From Kibdelosporangium sp040675465 (GTDB lineage Bacteria; Actinomycetota; Actinomycetes; Mycobacteriales; Pseudonocardiaceae): DNA of 64,000 bases. This document shows positions 1-8,559 of this stretch, in pieces. Numbering within the stretch: the stretch's first letter is position 1; the number at the start of each line of letters is the position of its first letter. A program made the position numbers and the translations under genes. The notes beneath the pieces were generated by a model, which searched no databases, was not told where the DNA came from, and saw nothing but the letters and a program-made list of their open reading frames with translations. The DNA lies in NCBI RefSeq assembly GCF_040675465.1, contig NZ_JBFAPA010000021.1, forward strand, positions 124,001 through 188,000. Reading direction: 5' to 3'.

Positions 1-1
1 T

Positions 2-610
2 TCGGTGGACTTGGTGCTGGCGGCCGGTGACCTTCCATTCGACTACCTGGAGTACCTGGCCAACGCGTTGGAACGGCCGTGTGTGCTCGTTCCCGGCAAC
101 CACGACGCTGACCTGGGCGGATATTCCCGCTCGCACGGGATGTGGACCCGCGGCGGGTTCCCGGCGCGCTGGCCGGGCCCGCAGGGCTGGGTCGACTCCG
201 ACGGCCGGGTGGTCGACGTGGCCGGGTTGCGGATCGCCGGGCTGGGCGGGTCGATCCGGTACAGCGCCGGGCCCAACCAGTGGACGGAGCGTCAGCAGGC
301 GCGGCGGGTGAAATCGCTCGTCCGGGCGACAAGGCGCAGGTACCGTCGGGATGGGCGTGGCGTCGACGTGTTGCTGACCCACTCGCCGCCGCGCGGCGTC
401 GGCGATGCGGAGGACCCACCGCACCAGGGGTTCAGCTGCCTGCACGAAGCGGTGCACCAGCTGCGGCCGGCCGTGCTGTTGCACGGCCACATTCACCCAC
501 ATGGGCAGGACCTGCCGGAGCAGCGGCTGAACGGGACCCGGGTGATCAACACTGTCGGTTACCGGATCCTGGAGATAGGGACGGGCGCGGGAGGTGAAGG
601 TGCACGGTGA
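2..610 (+). CDS. Metallophosphoesterase, 5' end outside window
   Basis: Calcineurin-like phosphoesterase cut by the window edge, so the first metal motif (DxH) is missing. Counting from the codon at base 5, the visible metal-ligand motifs are AGD (7-9), GNHD (31-34), a histidine in THSPP (125-129) and GHIHP (161-165). These are the usual ligands of the di-metal site in this superfamily. The substrate cannot be told from sequence. The 3' end overlaps the start of the ParB-like gene by 17 bp, so the two are probably co-transcribed. Family is certain; role is open. Confidence 0.85.
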   Translation, partial: SVDLVLAAGDLPFDYLEYLANALERPCVLVPGNHDADLGGYSRSHGMWTRGGFPARWPGPQGWVDSDGRVVDVAGLRIAGLGGSIRYSAGPNQWTERQQARRVKSLVRATRRRYRRDGRGVDVLLTHSPPRGVGDAEDPPHQGFSCLHEAVHQLRPAVLLHGHIHPHGQDLPEQRLNGTRVINTVGYRILEIGTGAGGEGAR

Positions 611-1436
611 CACGGGGTTCCCGCGGGCGGACGCGGAGAACGACTTCCTGCGCGTGCGCCGCAGGCAGGTGCTGTCCCGGCTGGCCGCGTGGCTGCGCCG
701 GGAGCCCGACGACGTCAACATCATGCTGCCGTTCACCGAGGTGGTCGACGCGCTCGGCCGGCAGGGCGAACGGCGGATCGGGCTGCGGGTGATCCGGCTG
801 GACTCGATCGTCGGCAGCGTGGACCGCACCCGCGACTTCGACCGCCGGTTCCGGCCCACCTCTGGGCGGATGCGGGAACGCTGGGAGCGCCTCGCGGTCG
901 CGCAGCGGCGCGGCGAGCCGATCCCGCCGATCGAGGTCTACCGGGTCGGCGACCTGCACTTCGTGTCCGACGGGCACCACCGCGTGTCGGTCGCGCTCGC
1001 GCTGGGTCAGGACACCATCGAGGCCTACGTGATCGAGGTGCAGACCAAGATCTCCGCGGCGGGCATCCGGTTCCGCGGCGACCTGATCGTCAAGGCGGAC
1101 CGGCGGCTGTTCCTGGAACGCGTGCCGTTGTCCGGCGCCGCGCGGGCCGCGGTCGTGCTCAGCGACCCGTGGCGGTACACGGTGCTCAGCGAAACCGTTG
1201 AGGCGTGGGGGTTCCGGCTGATGCAGGACGAGTGCAGGTTCCTGGACCGGCCCACGGTCGCCGCTAGGTGGTACGTCGAGGAGTACTCCCCCGTGGTGGC
1301 GATGTTGCGGCAGGCCGGGCTGGTCGGCGGCCGGACCGAGGCCGAGGCGTACCTGGCGGTCAGCGAGCGCCGGTACCGTCTGATGAGGACACACCGGTGG
1401 GACGACGACGTGATCGCCGCCCTCCGCGACCAGTGA
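594..1436 (+). CDS. ParB/sulfiredoxin-fold nuclease-like protein
   Basis: A 280-residue protein with a ParB-N-like domain in its middle. The hallmark DGHHRVSVA is at residues 126-134, preceded by the strand PPIEVYRVGDLHFV, as in ParB/Srx-fold proteins. There is no ParB helix-turn-helix and no parS context, so I do not call it a chromosome partition protein. The family is commonly annotated as ParB-like nuclease in actinobacteria. The GTG start overlaps the upstream phosphoesterase by 17 bp, which suggests coupling; a shared role in nucleotide or phosphoester chemistry is only inference. Confidence 0.75.
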   Translation: MKVHGDTGFPRADAENDFLRVRRRQVLSRLAAWLRREPDDVNIMLPFTEVVDALGRQGERRIGLRVIRLDSIVGSVDRTRDFDRRFRPTSGRMRERWERLAVAQRRGEPIPPIEVYRVGDLHFVSDGHHRVSVALALGQDTIEAYVIEVQTKISAAGIRFRGDLIVKADRRLFLERVPLSGAARAAVVLSDPWRYTVLSETVEAWGFRLMQDECRFLDRPTVAARWYVEEYSPVVAMLRQAGLVGGRTEAEAYLAVSERRYRLMRTHRWDDDVIAALRDQ

Positions 1437-1497
1437 ACTGGGGAAACCACCGGACTTTCCGATGATCTAGTGGTTCTCCCGGCCGGACAATGGGCCA

Positions 1498-2373
1498 ATG
1501 GACGCGCTCGCGGAGGTTGTCCGCAGTGGCACGCTGTTCGGCCTCGACTCGAGCCACAGCCGGGAGGTCATCCACGGCGTGCTGCGGGACGAGGCCCACA
1601 GGTGCTGGGAGACCGCCTGTGAGTACGACGTGGTCACGTTCCACCGGGCCCGCCGGACGCTGGAACGCGGCCTGTGGGGGCAGGGGTTCGAGGTCCGGGT
1701 CAGCCGGGCGCCGTTCGCCGAACTGGTTGCCGCGCTTGATGTTCCGCTGGTTCATGTGTCGACGGCGTTGGACGGCGTGCAGACACATTGGCAGCCGTCC
1801 TCGGAGATGATCGTCGTGGTGGGCGCGGACGGGCAGGTCCGGTCGCTCAAATCGGCGTTCCTCGACTCTCCCGTGGTGCGCCACCGGTACCGCAACCAGG
1901 AAGGGGCCATGCGGGACATGATGGCCCTGGTGAGCCGGATGCCGCCGCGCAAGCGCCGGGAGTGGTTCTACTTCAACAAACCCGGCCCAGAAGACGTGAA
2001 CGCGTGGTGGCTGGCGAACTGCATGGCCGTCACCCCAATGGCTTTGGTGCGGTGGTGGGACGTTCCCGTTGCCACCCAGGTGGAGTTCGGCGTGTGGGCC
2101 TGGGAACACGCCCAATCTCTGGGCGCGGTGTCCCCGTCCATGGCCGCGTGCCAGATCGCCTGTCACGTTGCCTGGGCAGAGGACTACCACAACACCACGG
2201 AGGTCCCTTCGGTCGGCTCCATTGTGCGGCCGTGTCTGGACCTGGTGACGGGATCGATGTCCCGGATGGACAAGAACCTGATCGACATGGCCGCCCTGCA
2301 CCGGTACAAGCTCGCGGACACCTCCGAAGTGGACAACTGGCAGGCTCGCCGGCTGGCGCTGGCTACCGTGTGA
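1498..2373 (+). CDS. Hypothetical protein, 291 aa
   Basis: I do not recognise a named family. The protein is soluble in appearance, with no signal peptide or membrane helix. It is rich in Trp and His in its C-terminal half, with a WFYF segment near residue 160 and a WAWEHAQ segment near 200. Codon use matches the neighbours, which supports a real gene. ATG is at 1498, 61 bp after the ParB-like gene. The 3' end overlaps the convergent membrane-protein gene by 11 bp. The N-terminal segment GTLFGLDSSHSRE recalls the openings of small actinomycete immunity-like proteins, but that is a weak impression only. Confidence 0.65.
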   Translation: MDALAEVVRSGTLFGLDSSHSREVIHGVLRDEAHRCWETACEYDVVTFHRARRTLERGLWGQGFEVRVSRAPFAELVAALDVPLVHVSTALDGVQTHWQPSSEMIVVVGADGQVRSLKSAFLDSPVVRHRYRNQEGAMRDMMALVSRMPPRKRREWFYFNKPGPEDVNAWWLANCMAVTPMALVRWWDVPVATQVEFGVWAWEHAQSLGAVSPSMAACQIACHVAWAEDYHNTTEVPSVGSIVRPCLDLVTGSMSRMDKNLIDMAALHRYKLADTSEVDNWQARRLALATV

Positions 2374-3334
2374 AACGTTCCGGCAGCGGGCGGACCTGGT
2401 CCATCAACCGGTCCGCGTAGTTGTCCAGCAGCCTGGTGCCGACCTGCTGGGCGTAGCCGAAGATGACTCCCCACAACAGAAGCGCGGCCTGCGAGCCGAC
2501 ATAGACGATGCCGCTGACGAGACCCGCGCCCAGCGCCAGCATGCCGACCACCGCCAGCGCCGACCCGAGCAGGATCTTCACCAGCGCCTGGTATCCGACC
2601 AGCACGTACGGAGACAGGTCCGGTCTGCGCCGGATCAACAGCAGGACAACGGAAATCGTCGCCCCCAGAGCACCGAACAACTGCACGAGCCAGACATCCC
2701 AGCCGCTTGCGCTGGCCGTCCCGGTTGGACAAAGAGTGGCGATGAGCGTGCCGCGGTTGGGTGGGATGCACATCGGGATCAGGCCGGGCTTGAGGATGCC
2801 GATCAGGCCGAGCACGCTGTTGAGCACGAACAGGGCCACGCTGATCACGAACAGCTTGTTGCGCAACGCTCTTGCCGCCGCGTGTGAGTCGTCCGACGCG
2901 TCGAAGGCCGCCCGCAGCGCGTCGATCACCACTGCGCGGTCAGGGTTCTCCGCCTCGACCGCGAGCCGCCGAGGGTCGGTTTCCTCGAGATAGAGCCCGA
3001 TGCGCGCCCGGAGCCCCGGCAACCGGGCCTCCAGCTCGGGATCGGCCGCCGCCAGGTAGATCTCGGCCTCGTGCAGCGCCCGCCACGCCCGCTCGATGTA
3101 CCAGCCCGACCACCACGAAGCGCCCGACCGCCACCACTTCCGGTCCGCACTGCGCAGCGCCTCGTCCACGATCCGCAGCGACACCGCCGCCGCCGTCCTG
3201 GCCGCCTCCGTCGTGGTGTTGCCGGGCAGGGCGGCGAGATCCGCCCGCACCCGCCGGGCCCGCGACTCGACCGTCAGCTGCCAGTCCGTCACATCGACCG
3301 GCACCTGCCAACCCACAGTGACATTCTCCGCCAT
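2363..3334 (-). CDS. Four-helix integral membrane protein, unknown function
   Basis: A 323-residue protein. The first 150 residues are soluble and helical (Trp-rich WWRSGASWWSGW near 67-78). Hydrophobic helices follow at about 161-182, 213-234, 255-273 and 276-295. I chose ATG 3334 because a GGGGTGA ribosome site sits just upstream; an upstream in-frame extension to 3436 lacks one. I do not recognise the family. It converges with the preceding hypothetical gene with an 11 bp overlap and lies downstream of the sugC terminator, so it appears to be its own unit. Confidence 0.7.
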   Translation of the reverse strand: MAENVTVGWQVPVDVTDWQLTVESRARRVRADLAALPGNTTTEAARTAAAVSLRIVDEALRSADRKWWRSGASWWSGWYIERAWRALHEAEIYLAAADPELEARLPGLRARIGLYLEETDPRRLAVEAENPDRAVVIDALRAAFDASDDSHAAARALRNKLFVISVALFVLNSVLGLIGILKPGLIPMCIPPNRGTLIATLCPTGTASASGWDVWLVQLFGALGATISVVLLLIRRRPDLSPYVLVGYQALVKILLGSALAVVGMLALGAGLVSGIVYVGSQAALLLWGVIFGYAQQVGTRLLDNYADRLMDQVRPLPERFTR

Positions 3335-3411
3335 GAAGATCACCCCATGTAATAGTCGCACTTCAGCGGGCCCGATTTCGGCGACTGAACGAGTGATCTC
3401 CGGGTACGAAG

Positions 3412-3448
3412 CGTCAGGCCCGCGTGCCGGAAGCACACGGGCCTGACG
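3412..3448 (-). terminator. Terminator hairpin after sugC
   Basis: A 16-bp stem (3412-3427 with 3433-3448, one C-A mismatch) closes a 5-nt loop. It lies 10 bp beyond the sugC stop in the direction of transcription. No U-tract follows, as is common in GC-rich actinobacteria. It should end the lpqY-sugABC transcript. Confidence 0.75.
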
Positions 3449-3458
3449 AGAGGGATGT

Positions 3459-4640
3459 TTACTCCGTGTAGGTGAGGTTCTTGCCGTTGGCCGGGTCGAA
3501 GAGCTGGATCTTGTCCGCGTCGAACCAGATCTCCAGCGACGAGCCCTCGGCCGCCTCAGACGCGGCGGACAGGCGGGTGACCACCTGGGAGCCGCTTGCC
3601 GGGACGTCCGCGGAGCCGGAGTCGGCGGCCAGCTCCTCCAGTTCCTGTGAGGTGGCCTGGTCGCCTTCCACGGTGAAGTACGCGTACTTGTCCGACCCCA
3701 TGGACTCCAGGACGTCGACGTGCGCCGTGAAGGTGCCGCCGCCGGCCTTGGCGGCCTCGTCGAGGAGGTGGGCGTCCTCGAAGTGCTCCGGGCGGATGCC
3801 GAGGATCACCTCGCGGGGCGCGTCGGCGGCCTCGACCAGGCGGCGCACGCGGTCGGTCAGCGCGAACTGCCCGAGTGGGGAGTTCACCTGGCCCTCCGCC
3901 AGCGTCGCGGGCAGGAAGTTCATCGAGGGCGACCCGATGAAGCCCGCCACGAACAGGTTGGCCGGGTGCTCGTAGAGGAACTGCGGCGACCCGATCTGCT
4001 GCACCAACCCGTTGCGCAGCACCACGACCCGGTCGCCGAGGGTCATCGCCTCGGTCTGGTCGTGGGTCACGTACACGGTCGTCGTGCCGAGCTGCTTCTG
4101 CAGCTTCGACAGCGAGGTCCGCATCTGCACGCGCAGCTTGGCGTCCAGGTTGGACAGTGGCTCGTCCATCAGGAACGCCTTGGGGCTGCGGACGATCGCG
4201 CGCCCCATCGCCACCCGCTGGCGCTGGCCACCGGAGAGGTTGCCGGGCTTGCGGTCGAGGTGCTGGGTCAGGTCCAGCGTCCTGGCCGCCTCCTCCACCT
4301 TCGCCCGGACCGTGGCATCGTCCACCTTGGCCAGCCGCAGCGGGAACGCCATGTTCTCCCGCACGCTCATGTGCGGGTACAGCGCGTAGGACTGGAACAC
4401 CATCGCGATGTCCCGGTCCTTCGGCGCCTTCTCGTTCACCCGCTGCCCGTCGATGCGCAGCTCGCCCTCGGAGATATCCTCCAGGCCGGCGATCATGTTG
4501 AGCGTGGTGGACTTCCCGCAGCCGGACGGGCCGACCAGGATGATGAACTCGCCGTCGGCGATCTGGAAGTCCACTTCGGACACCGCGAGCGCGCCGTCCG
4601 GGTACCGCTTGGTCACCTTGTCTAGCACGATTTCAGCCAT
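3459..4640 (-). CDS. sugC: SugC-like sugar ABC transporter ATPase
   Basis: ATPase subunit of a carbohydrate ABC importer, 393 residues (the MsmX/UgpC/SugC size class). Walker A GPSGCGKS is at 37-44, followed by the signature LSGGQRQR, Walker B LMDEP and a switch histidine in VTHD. A C-terminal OB/TOBE regulatory region follows. ATG 4640 is 2 bp after the sugB stop, so it is translationally linked. In mycobacteria the same four-gene set (lpqY-sugA-sugB-sugC) takes up trehalose released during mycolate metabolism. Trehalose is the likely substrate here but not proven. The C-terminal domain holds a Ser/Ala-rich insertion (AADSGSADVPASGS). Confidence 0.92.
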   Translation of the reverse strand: MAEIVLDKVTKRYPDGALAVSEVDFQIADGEFIILVGPSGCGKSTTLNMIAGLEDISEGELRIDGQRVNEKAPKDRDIAMVFQSYALYPHMSVRENMAFPLRLAKVDDATVRAKVEEAARTLDLTQHLDRKPGNLSGGQRQRVAMGRAIVRSPKAFLMDEPLSNLDAKLRVQMRTSLSKLQKQLGTTTVYVTHDQTEAMTLGDRVVVLRNGLVQQIGSPQFLYEHPANLFVAGFIGSPSMNFLPATLAEGQVNSPLGQFALTDRVRRLVEAADAPREVILGIRPEHFEDAHLLDEAAKAGGGTFTAHVDVLESMGSDKYAYFTVEGDQATSQELEELAADSGSADVPASGSQVVTRLSAASEAAEGSSLEIWFDADKIQLFDPANGKNLTYTE

Positions 4641-4642
4641 GA

Positions 4643-5485
4643 TCAACCCTTCACGGCGCCGGAGGTCAGCCCCGCGACGATGCGACGCTGGAAGAACAAC
4701 ACGAACAGGATGATCGGGATGGTGATCACGACCGCCGCGGCCGAGGTCGTCCCGGTCGGGTCGTCGAAGTACGACGCACCGGTGAAGTACTGCAGCGCGG
4801 CCGGCACGGTCCGCGCCGCGTTCGTCGACGTCAACGAGATCGCGAACAGGAAGTCGTTCCAGCAGAAGATGAACACCAGGATCGCCGTGGTGAACACGCC
4901 GGGCGCCGCCAGCGGCGCGATCACCTTGCGGAACGCCTGCGCCGGGGTGGCACCGTCCATCTTGGCCGCCTTCTCCAGCTCCCACGGGATCTCCCGGAAG
5001 AACGCGGAGAGCGTGTAGATCGACAGCGGCAGCGCGAAGGTGATGTACGGCAGGATCAGGCCCGGCCAGGTGTCGAAGATGCCCAGCCCGCGTTCCATGT
5101 TGAACAGCGGGGACACCAGCGACACCTGCGGGAACATGGCGATCAGCAACGAGATCCCGACGAGTGCCTTCTTGCCGGGGAACTCCAGCCGGGCGATGGC
5201 GTAAGCGGCCATCGTGCCGAGCACCACCGCGATCAGCGTGGCGATCAGCGCGATGCCGATGGAGTTGAGCAACGCCCGCAGGAAGTCCGTGGTCTGGAAG
5301 ATGTCGGCGTAGTTCTGCAGCGTCCACGACTTCGGGATGAAGCTCCCGTCGGTGAGCGTGTCCTTCGTCTTGAACGACAGCGACAGGATCCAGAGCACCG
5401 GCGTCAGCGCGTAGACCACGACGATGACGTTGACGATGGTCCACCGGGTCACCCGGCCCGGTGTCCGTACGGCGACGGTCGCCAT
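4643..5485 (-). CDS. sugB: SugB-like sugar ABC transporter permease
   Basis: Inner-membrane permease of the binding-protein-dependent type, 280 residues with about six membrane helices. The cytoplasmic EAA-type loop that docks on the ATPase is present (KAAKMDGATPAQAFRKV, roughly 190-206). Its ATG shares one base with the sugA stop (TGATG), so it is coupled to sugA, and sugC begins 2 bp after it. It pairs with SugA to form the transmembrane channel. Confidence 0.92.
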   Translation of the reverse strand: MATVAVRTPGRVTRWTIVNVIVVVYALTPVLWILSLSFKTKDTLTDGSFIPKSWTLQNYADIFQTTDFLRALLNSIGIALIATLIAVVLGTMAAYAIARLEFPGKKALVGISLLIAMFPQVSLVSPLFNMERGLGIFDTWPGLILPYITFALPLSIYTLSAFFREIPWELEKAAKMDGATPAQAFRKVIAPLAAPGVFTTAILVFIFCWNDFLFAISLTSTNAARTVPAALQYFTGASYFDDPTGTTSAAAVVITIPIILFVLFFQRRIVAGLTSGAVKG

Positions 5486-6444
5486 CAGCGCTTACCTCCC
5501 GGATCCGAGCCCGGTGCCGCGGTACCGAACACTTTGATGAACAGGAACGCGATGATCGCCACCGTGATGAAGATCAGCACCGACATCGTCGAACCGATAC
5601 CGAGGTTGAGCCCGCGGATCAGGTTGTTGTAGGTCTCCACCGACACCGACGACGTGCCCGCGGTGAGCACGAAGAGGTTGTCGAAGATGCGGAACGCGTC
5701 GAGTGTGCGGAACAGCAGCGCCACCAGGATCGCCGGCTTCATCACCGGGACGATCACCTTGGTGAACCGCTGCCACGCGCTCGCGCCGTCCATCGCCGCG
5801 GCCTTCAGCAGGTCGTCCGGGACCAGCGCGAGACCGGCCATCAGCAGCAGCGCCATGAACGGTGTGGTCTTCCAGACCTCGGCCAGCACCACGATCAGGA
5901 ACGAGGGCACCTTCTCGCTGAGCAGGTCGTCGCCCGGCGCCAGCAGCTGGCCCAGGTACCCGGTGGTGTCCTGCCAGGCGTACTTCCACGAGAAGGCCGC
6001 CACCACGGTCACGATCCCGTACGGGATAAGGGTGACCGTGCGCACCAGCCCACGGCCGACGATGGTGCGGTGCATGATCAGCGCGAGCGCCATGCCCAGC
6101 ACCAGCTCGATCACCACGGAGATCACGGTGATCAGCACGGTGATGCCGAACGCGTCCCACCAGTAGCTGTTGCTCAGCACGGTGGCGTAGTTCTCCAAGC
6201 CGACGAACTGGGTGGCGTTGGGGAACCGCAAGTCGTAGCGCTGCAACGACAACCAGATCGAGTAGATGATCGGCCACGCGGTGACCAGGACCATCACGAT
6301 CGCCGCGGGCGCGCACAGCAGCCAGCCCAGCTTGCGCTCGGCCCGCTTGCCCTCGGACAGGACTTCCTTCTGCTTCTTGGACTTCGGCGGTGTCTCCGGG
6401 ACGACCGGTTCGACGGCGTCGGTCTCGGGTGCTGCGTGGCTCAC
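5485..6444 (-). CDS. sugA: SugA-like sugar ABC transporter permease
   Basis: Second permease of the importer, 319 residues. A charged cytoplasmic N-tail (KSKKQKE) precedes six membrane helices. The EAA loop (LKAAAMDGASAWQRFTKV) lies near residue 220. The GTG start overlaps the lpqY stop in a GTGA four-base overlap, and the gene ends one base into sugB. These overlaps argue for a single lpqY-sugA-sugB-sugC transcript. Confidence 0.92.
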   Translation of the reverse strand: MSHAAPETDAVEPVVPETPPKSKKQKEVLSEGKRAERKLGWLLCAPAAIVMVLVTAWPIIYSIWLSLQRYDLRFPNATQFVGLENYATVLSNSYWWDAFGITVLITVISVVIELVLGMALALIMHRTIVGRGLVRTVTLIPYGIVTVVAAFSWKYAWQDTTGYLGQLLAPGDDLLSEKVPSFLIVVLAEVWKTTPFMALLLMAGLALVPDDLLKAAAMDGASAWQRFTKVIVPVMKPAILVALLFRTLDAFRIFDNLFVLTAGTSSVSVETYNNLIRGLNLGIGSTMSVLIFITVAIIAFLFIKVFGTAAPGSDPGGKR

Positions 6445-7751
6445 GGCAGAACCCCCTTCGAGTCAAGAGCGTCCTGCAGTTCGCGGCGCAGCCGGGCCGC
6501 GGTGTTCTGCGGGTCGATGCTCGCGGGCGGCGACAGCACGGTGGAGATCACCGTGGAGACGTTCTGGTAGGCGGGTGTCAGCGGGCGGGACGTCGAGTCC
6601 TGCAACGCGTCGATGATCGCGTCCTTCATCGGGTACGCGGTGTCCATCGTCGGATTGTTCTTGTCGTCCGCCGGTTTCGACGGGTCGGCTGGCCTCGGGT
6701 CGTCGTAGACGGTGCTGATCGACGGCGGCAGACCTTCGAGAATGGCTTGGTAGCGCTGGCTGTCCGCGGAGCGCAGGCACTTGATCGCGTCGAACGACTC
6801 GGCCGGGTGCTTGGAGTACGAGCTCACCGCGAGGTTCAGCCCGCCGACCGTCACCTTGGTCGGGGTGCCGGGGTCGATGCCCGGGTAGCTCGTCCACTTG
6901 AAGTGGGCCGCGCGGTCGGGGTTGGCCGCCTGGATGGAACTGTAGGCGTACGGCCAGTTCAGCAGGAACGCCGCCTGGCTGTTGGGCGCCTCGAAACCGT
7001 TCTGGATGTTCTGTTCCTTGGCGGTGCTCAACGACGGGTTGGTGACCCCCGAGGTGGCCAGCTTCTTGATGGTCTCCAGGCCCTTGATGGCGCCGGCGTC
7101 CATCGCGACGCTCTTGCCGTCGTCGGACAGGATGTGTCCGCCGGTCGAGGACACGATGGTGTTGTACTGCACCACATAGCCCTCGTACTTGGCGCCGGTC
7201 ATCAGGATCTGGTACGGCTTGCCCTGCGACTTGAGCTGCTGCGCCTGCGAGATCATCTCGTCGAACGTCTTCGGCGGGGTGCTCACCAGCCGGTCGTCGT
7301 ACCACAGCAACTGGACGTTGGTCTGTTTCGTCGCGCCGTAGAGCTTGCCGTTCCAGGTGGCCGTCTTGAGCGGGCCGGGGAACACGTCCTTCTCGGCCTC
7401 CGCCTTGTCCTGGCCGGTCCACTCCAGAACCCAGCCCGCTTCGGCGAACTCGGCCGTCCACACCACATCGAGACCGAGAATGTCCATTTCGGAGTCGTCG
7501 GCCGCCAGCCTGCGGACCATCTGCTCACGCTGGCTGTCGGCGTCACGTGGCAACTTGTTGTAGACGATGGTGTATCTGCCATTGGCCTGCTGATTGCACT
7601 TGTCGACGACCTTGTCGAAGACCTGTTCGGGAGCGGTGTAGACATTGAGCGTTATCCCCGAACTGGACCCACATGCGGTGACGAGGGAACCGGACAGCAA
7701 TGCCGTTCCCATCACCGCGACAAGGCGCCTGCCCCTGCCGGCGCTACGCAT
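6441..7751 (-). CDS. lpqY: LpqY-like trehalose/sugar-binding lipoprotein
   Basis: Extracellular solute-binding lipoprotein (family 1), 436 residues. The signal peptide has a twin-Arg-rich start, a short hydrophobic core and the lipobox LVTAC, so the mature protein begins at lipidated Cys27. I placed the start at ATG 7751 because GAGGAGG lies about 10 bp upstream and the signal peptide starts here; the longer frame to 7865 has neither. It leads the operon with sugA, sugB and sugC, and should capture the sugar outside the membrane. Trehalose is expected from the mycobacterial homologue. Confidence 0.92.
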   Translation of the reverse strand: MRSAGRGRRLVAVMGTALLSGSLVTACGSSSGITLNVYTAPEQVFDKVVDKCNQQANGRYTIVYNKLPRDADSQREQMVRRLAADDSEMDILGLDVVWTAEFAEAGWVLEWTGQDKAEAEKDVFPGPLKTATWNGKLYGATKQTNVQLLWYDDRLVSTPPKTFDEMISQAQQLKSQGKPYQILMTGAKYEGYVVQYNTIVSSTGGHILSDDGKSVAMDAGAIKGLETIKKLATSGVTNPSLSTAKEQNIQNGFEAPNSQAAFLLNWPYAYSSIQAANPDRAAHFKWTSYPGIDPGTPTKVTVGGLNLAVSSYSKHPAESFDAIKCLRSADSQRYQAILEGLPPSISTVYDDPRPADPSKPADDKNNPTMDTAYPMKDAIIDALQDSTSRPLTPAYQNVSTVISTVLSPPASIDPQNTAARLRRELQDALDSKGVLP

Positions 7752-7857
7752 CAGAACCCTGCCTCCTCGTTCTGGCGAGAAGCCGGGCTGCCCCGCTTGC
7801 CCGGCACCTCGCTGTGCCCCGGAACGCGATGTGCCCAATCTCACCTGTAACGCGTTC

Positions 7858-7872
7858 AGGTTCACTGAACCT
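7858..7872. promoter_or_regulatory. Palindrome upstream of lpqY
   Basis: AGGTTCACTGAACCT is a perfect inverted repeat (6-bp arms, 3-bp spacer), 107 bp upstream of the lpqY start. It looks like an operator for a dimeric repressor of the sugar operon. No regulator gene is adjacent, so the protein that binds it is unknown. Confidence 0.45.
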
Positions 7873-7900
7873 AGGCGGCTTGATCACCCCTCGCAAGCGG

Positions 7901-7915
7901 TTCGCCGAATGCGAA
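7901..7915. promoter_or_regulatory. Second inverted repeat upstream of lpqY
   Basis: TTCGC-CGAAT-GCGAA, 5-bp perfect arms with a 5-bp spacer, in the same intergenic stretch as the palindrome at 7858. It could be a second operator or the terminator of the upstream stress-protein gene, which ends at 7937. Confidence 0.3.
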
Positions 7916-7936
7916 GGTTAGGTTTCCATCAAGTCG

Positions 7937-8461
7937 TTATCGGGTACCACCCGATGGGCGCATTGACAACTTGGCCAGCAGGTCCCGGCCCCGTTCGGCG
8001 TTACGGGGCTGGCAAAGCACGTCGTATCGCCCGGCCACCAGCTGACTGGCCGACGCGAAATCGCGGCGCCCGCGAGTGGAGGCGTAACTCACCGCGGCGA
8101 AAGTCAGTCCGAAAACCACACCGGCGGCCACCCCGACCAGAACCGGGATCAGCGACACCGACTGGGTGGAGAACCAGGCCAGCAGGATGCCGACGAACAA
8201 CCCGAACCACGCGCCGGACAGCGCGCCCGTGCCGAGTACCTTGCTCCACGTCAGCCTGCCGACGATGCGTTCGACCAGCATCAGGTCGACGCCCACGATG
8301 GTCACCTCGGTGACCGGGAAGTCCGCACCGGCCAGGTGCTCCACGGCGCGCTGCGCGCCCTCGTAGGTCTCGTACGACCCGATCGGCCAGCCCGTCGGCG
8401 GCGTCGGCAGCCGCGGCAACCCCGGATTGGGCCGCCCCTGCCCGGAAAAACCACCGGTCAC
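7937..8461 (-). CDS. General-stress-protein-17M-like two-helix membrane protein
   Basis: A 174-residue protein. A proline-rich N-terminus leads into a domain starting PIGSYETYEGAQRAVEHLAG that resembles the N-terminal part of general stress protein 17M/YflT. Two hydrophobic segments follow (about 75-98 and 100-127), separated by a short turn. A protein of this type (Rv1234) also neighbours lpqY in M. tuberculosis, so the position is conserved. GTG 8461 is preceded by GAGAGGTGAA. Its function is not established. Confidence 0.8.
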   Translation of the reverse strand: MTGGFSGQGRPNPGLPRLPTPPTGWPIGSYETYEGAQRAVEHLAGADFPVTEVTIVGVDLMLVERIVGRLTWSKVLGTGALSGAWFGLFVGILLAWFSTQSVSLIPVLVGVAAGVVFGLTFAAVSYASTRGRRDFASASQLVAGRYDVLCQPRNAERGRDLLAKLSMRPSGGTR

Positions 8462-8559
8462 GCCCGTTCACCTCTCCCACCAGACGCAGAATGTGTCCAT
8501 CCTGCCAACTCCGGACACAACACGCTAATGGTGTGGTGAGAGGAACGTCCGGGGGTGTG

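Noticed and set aside
594..1436. Chromosome partition protein ParB
   Set aside because: Only the ParB-N-like fold is present. There is no helix-turn-helix, parA partner or parS site.
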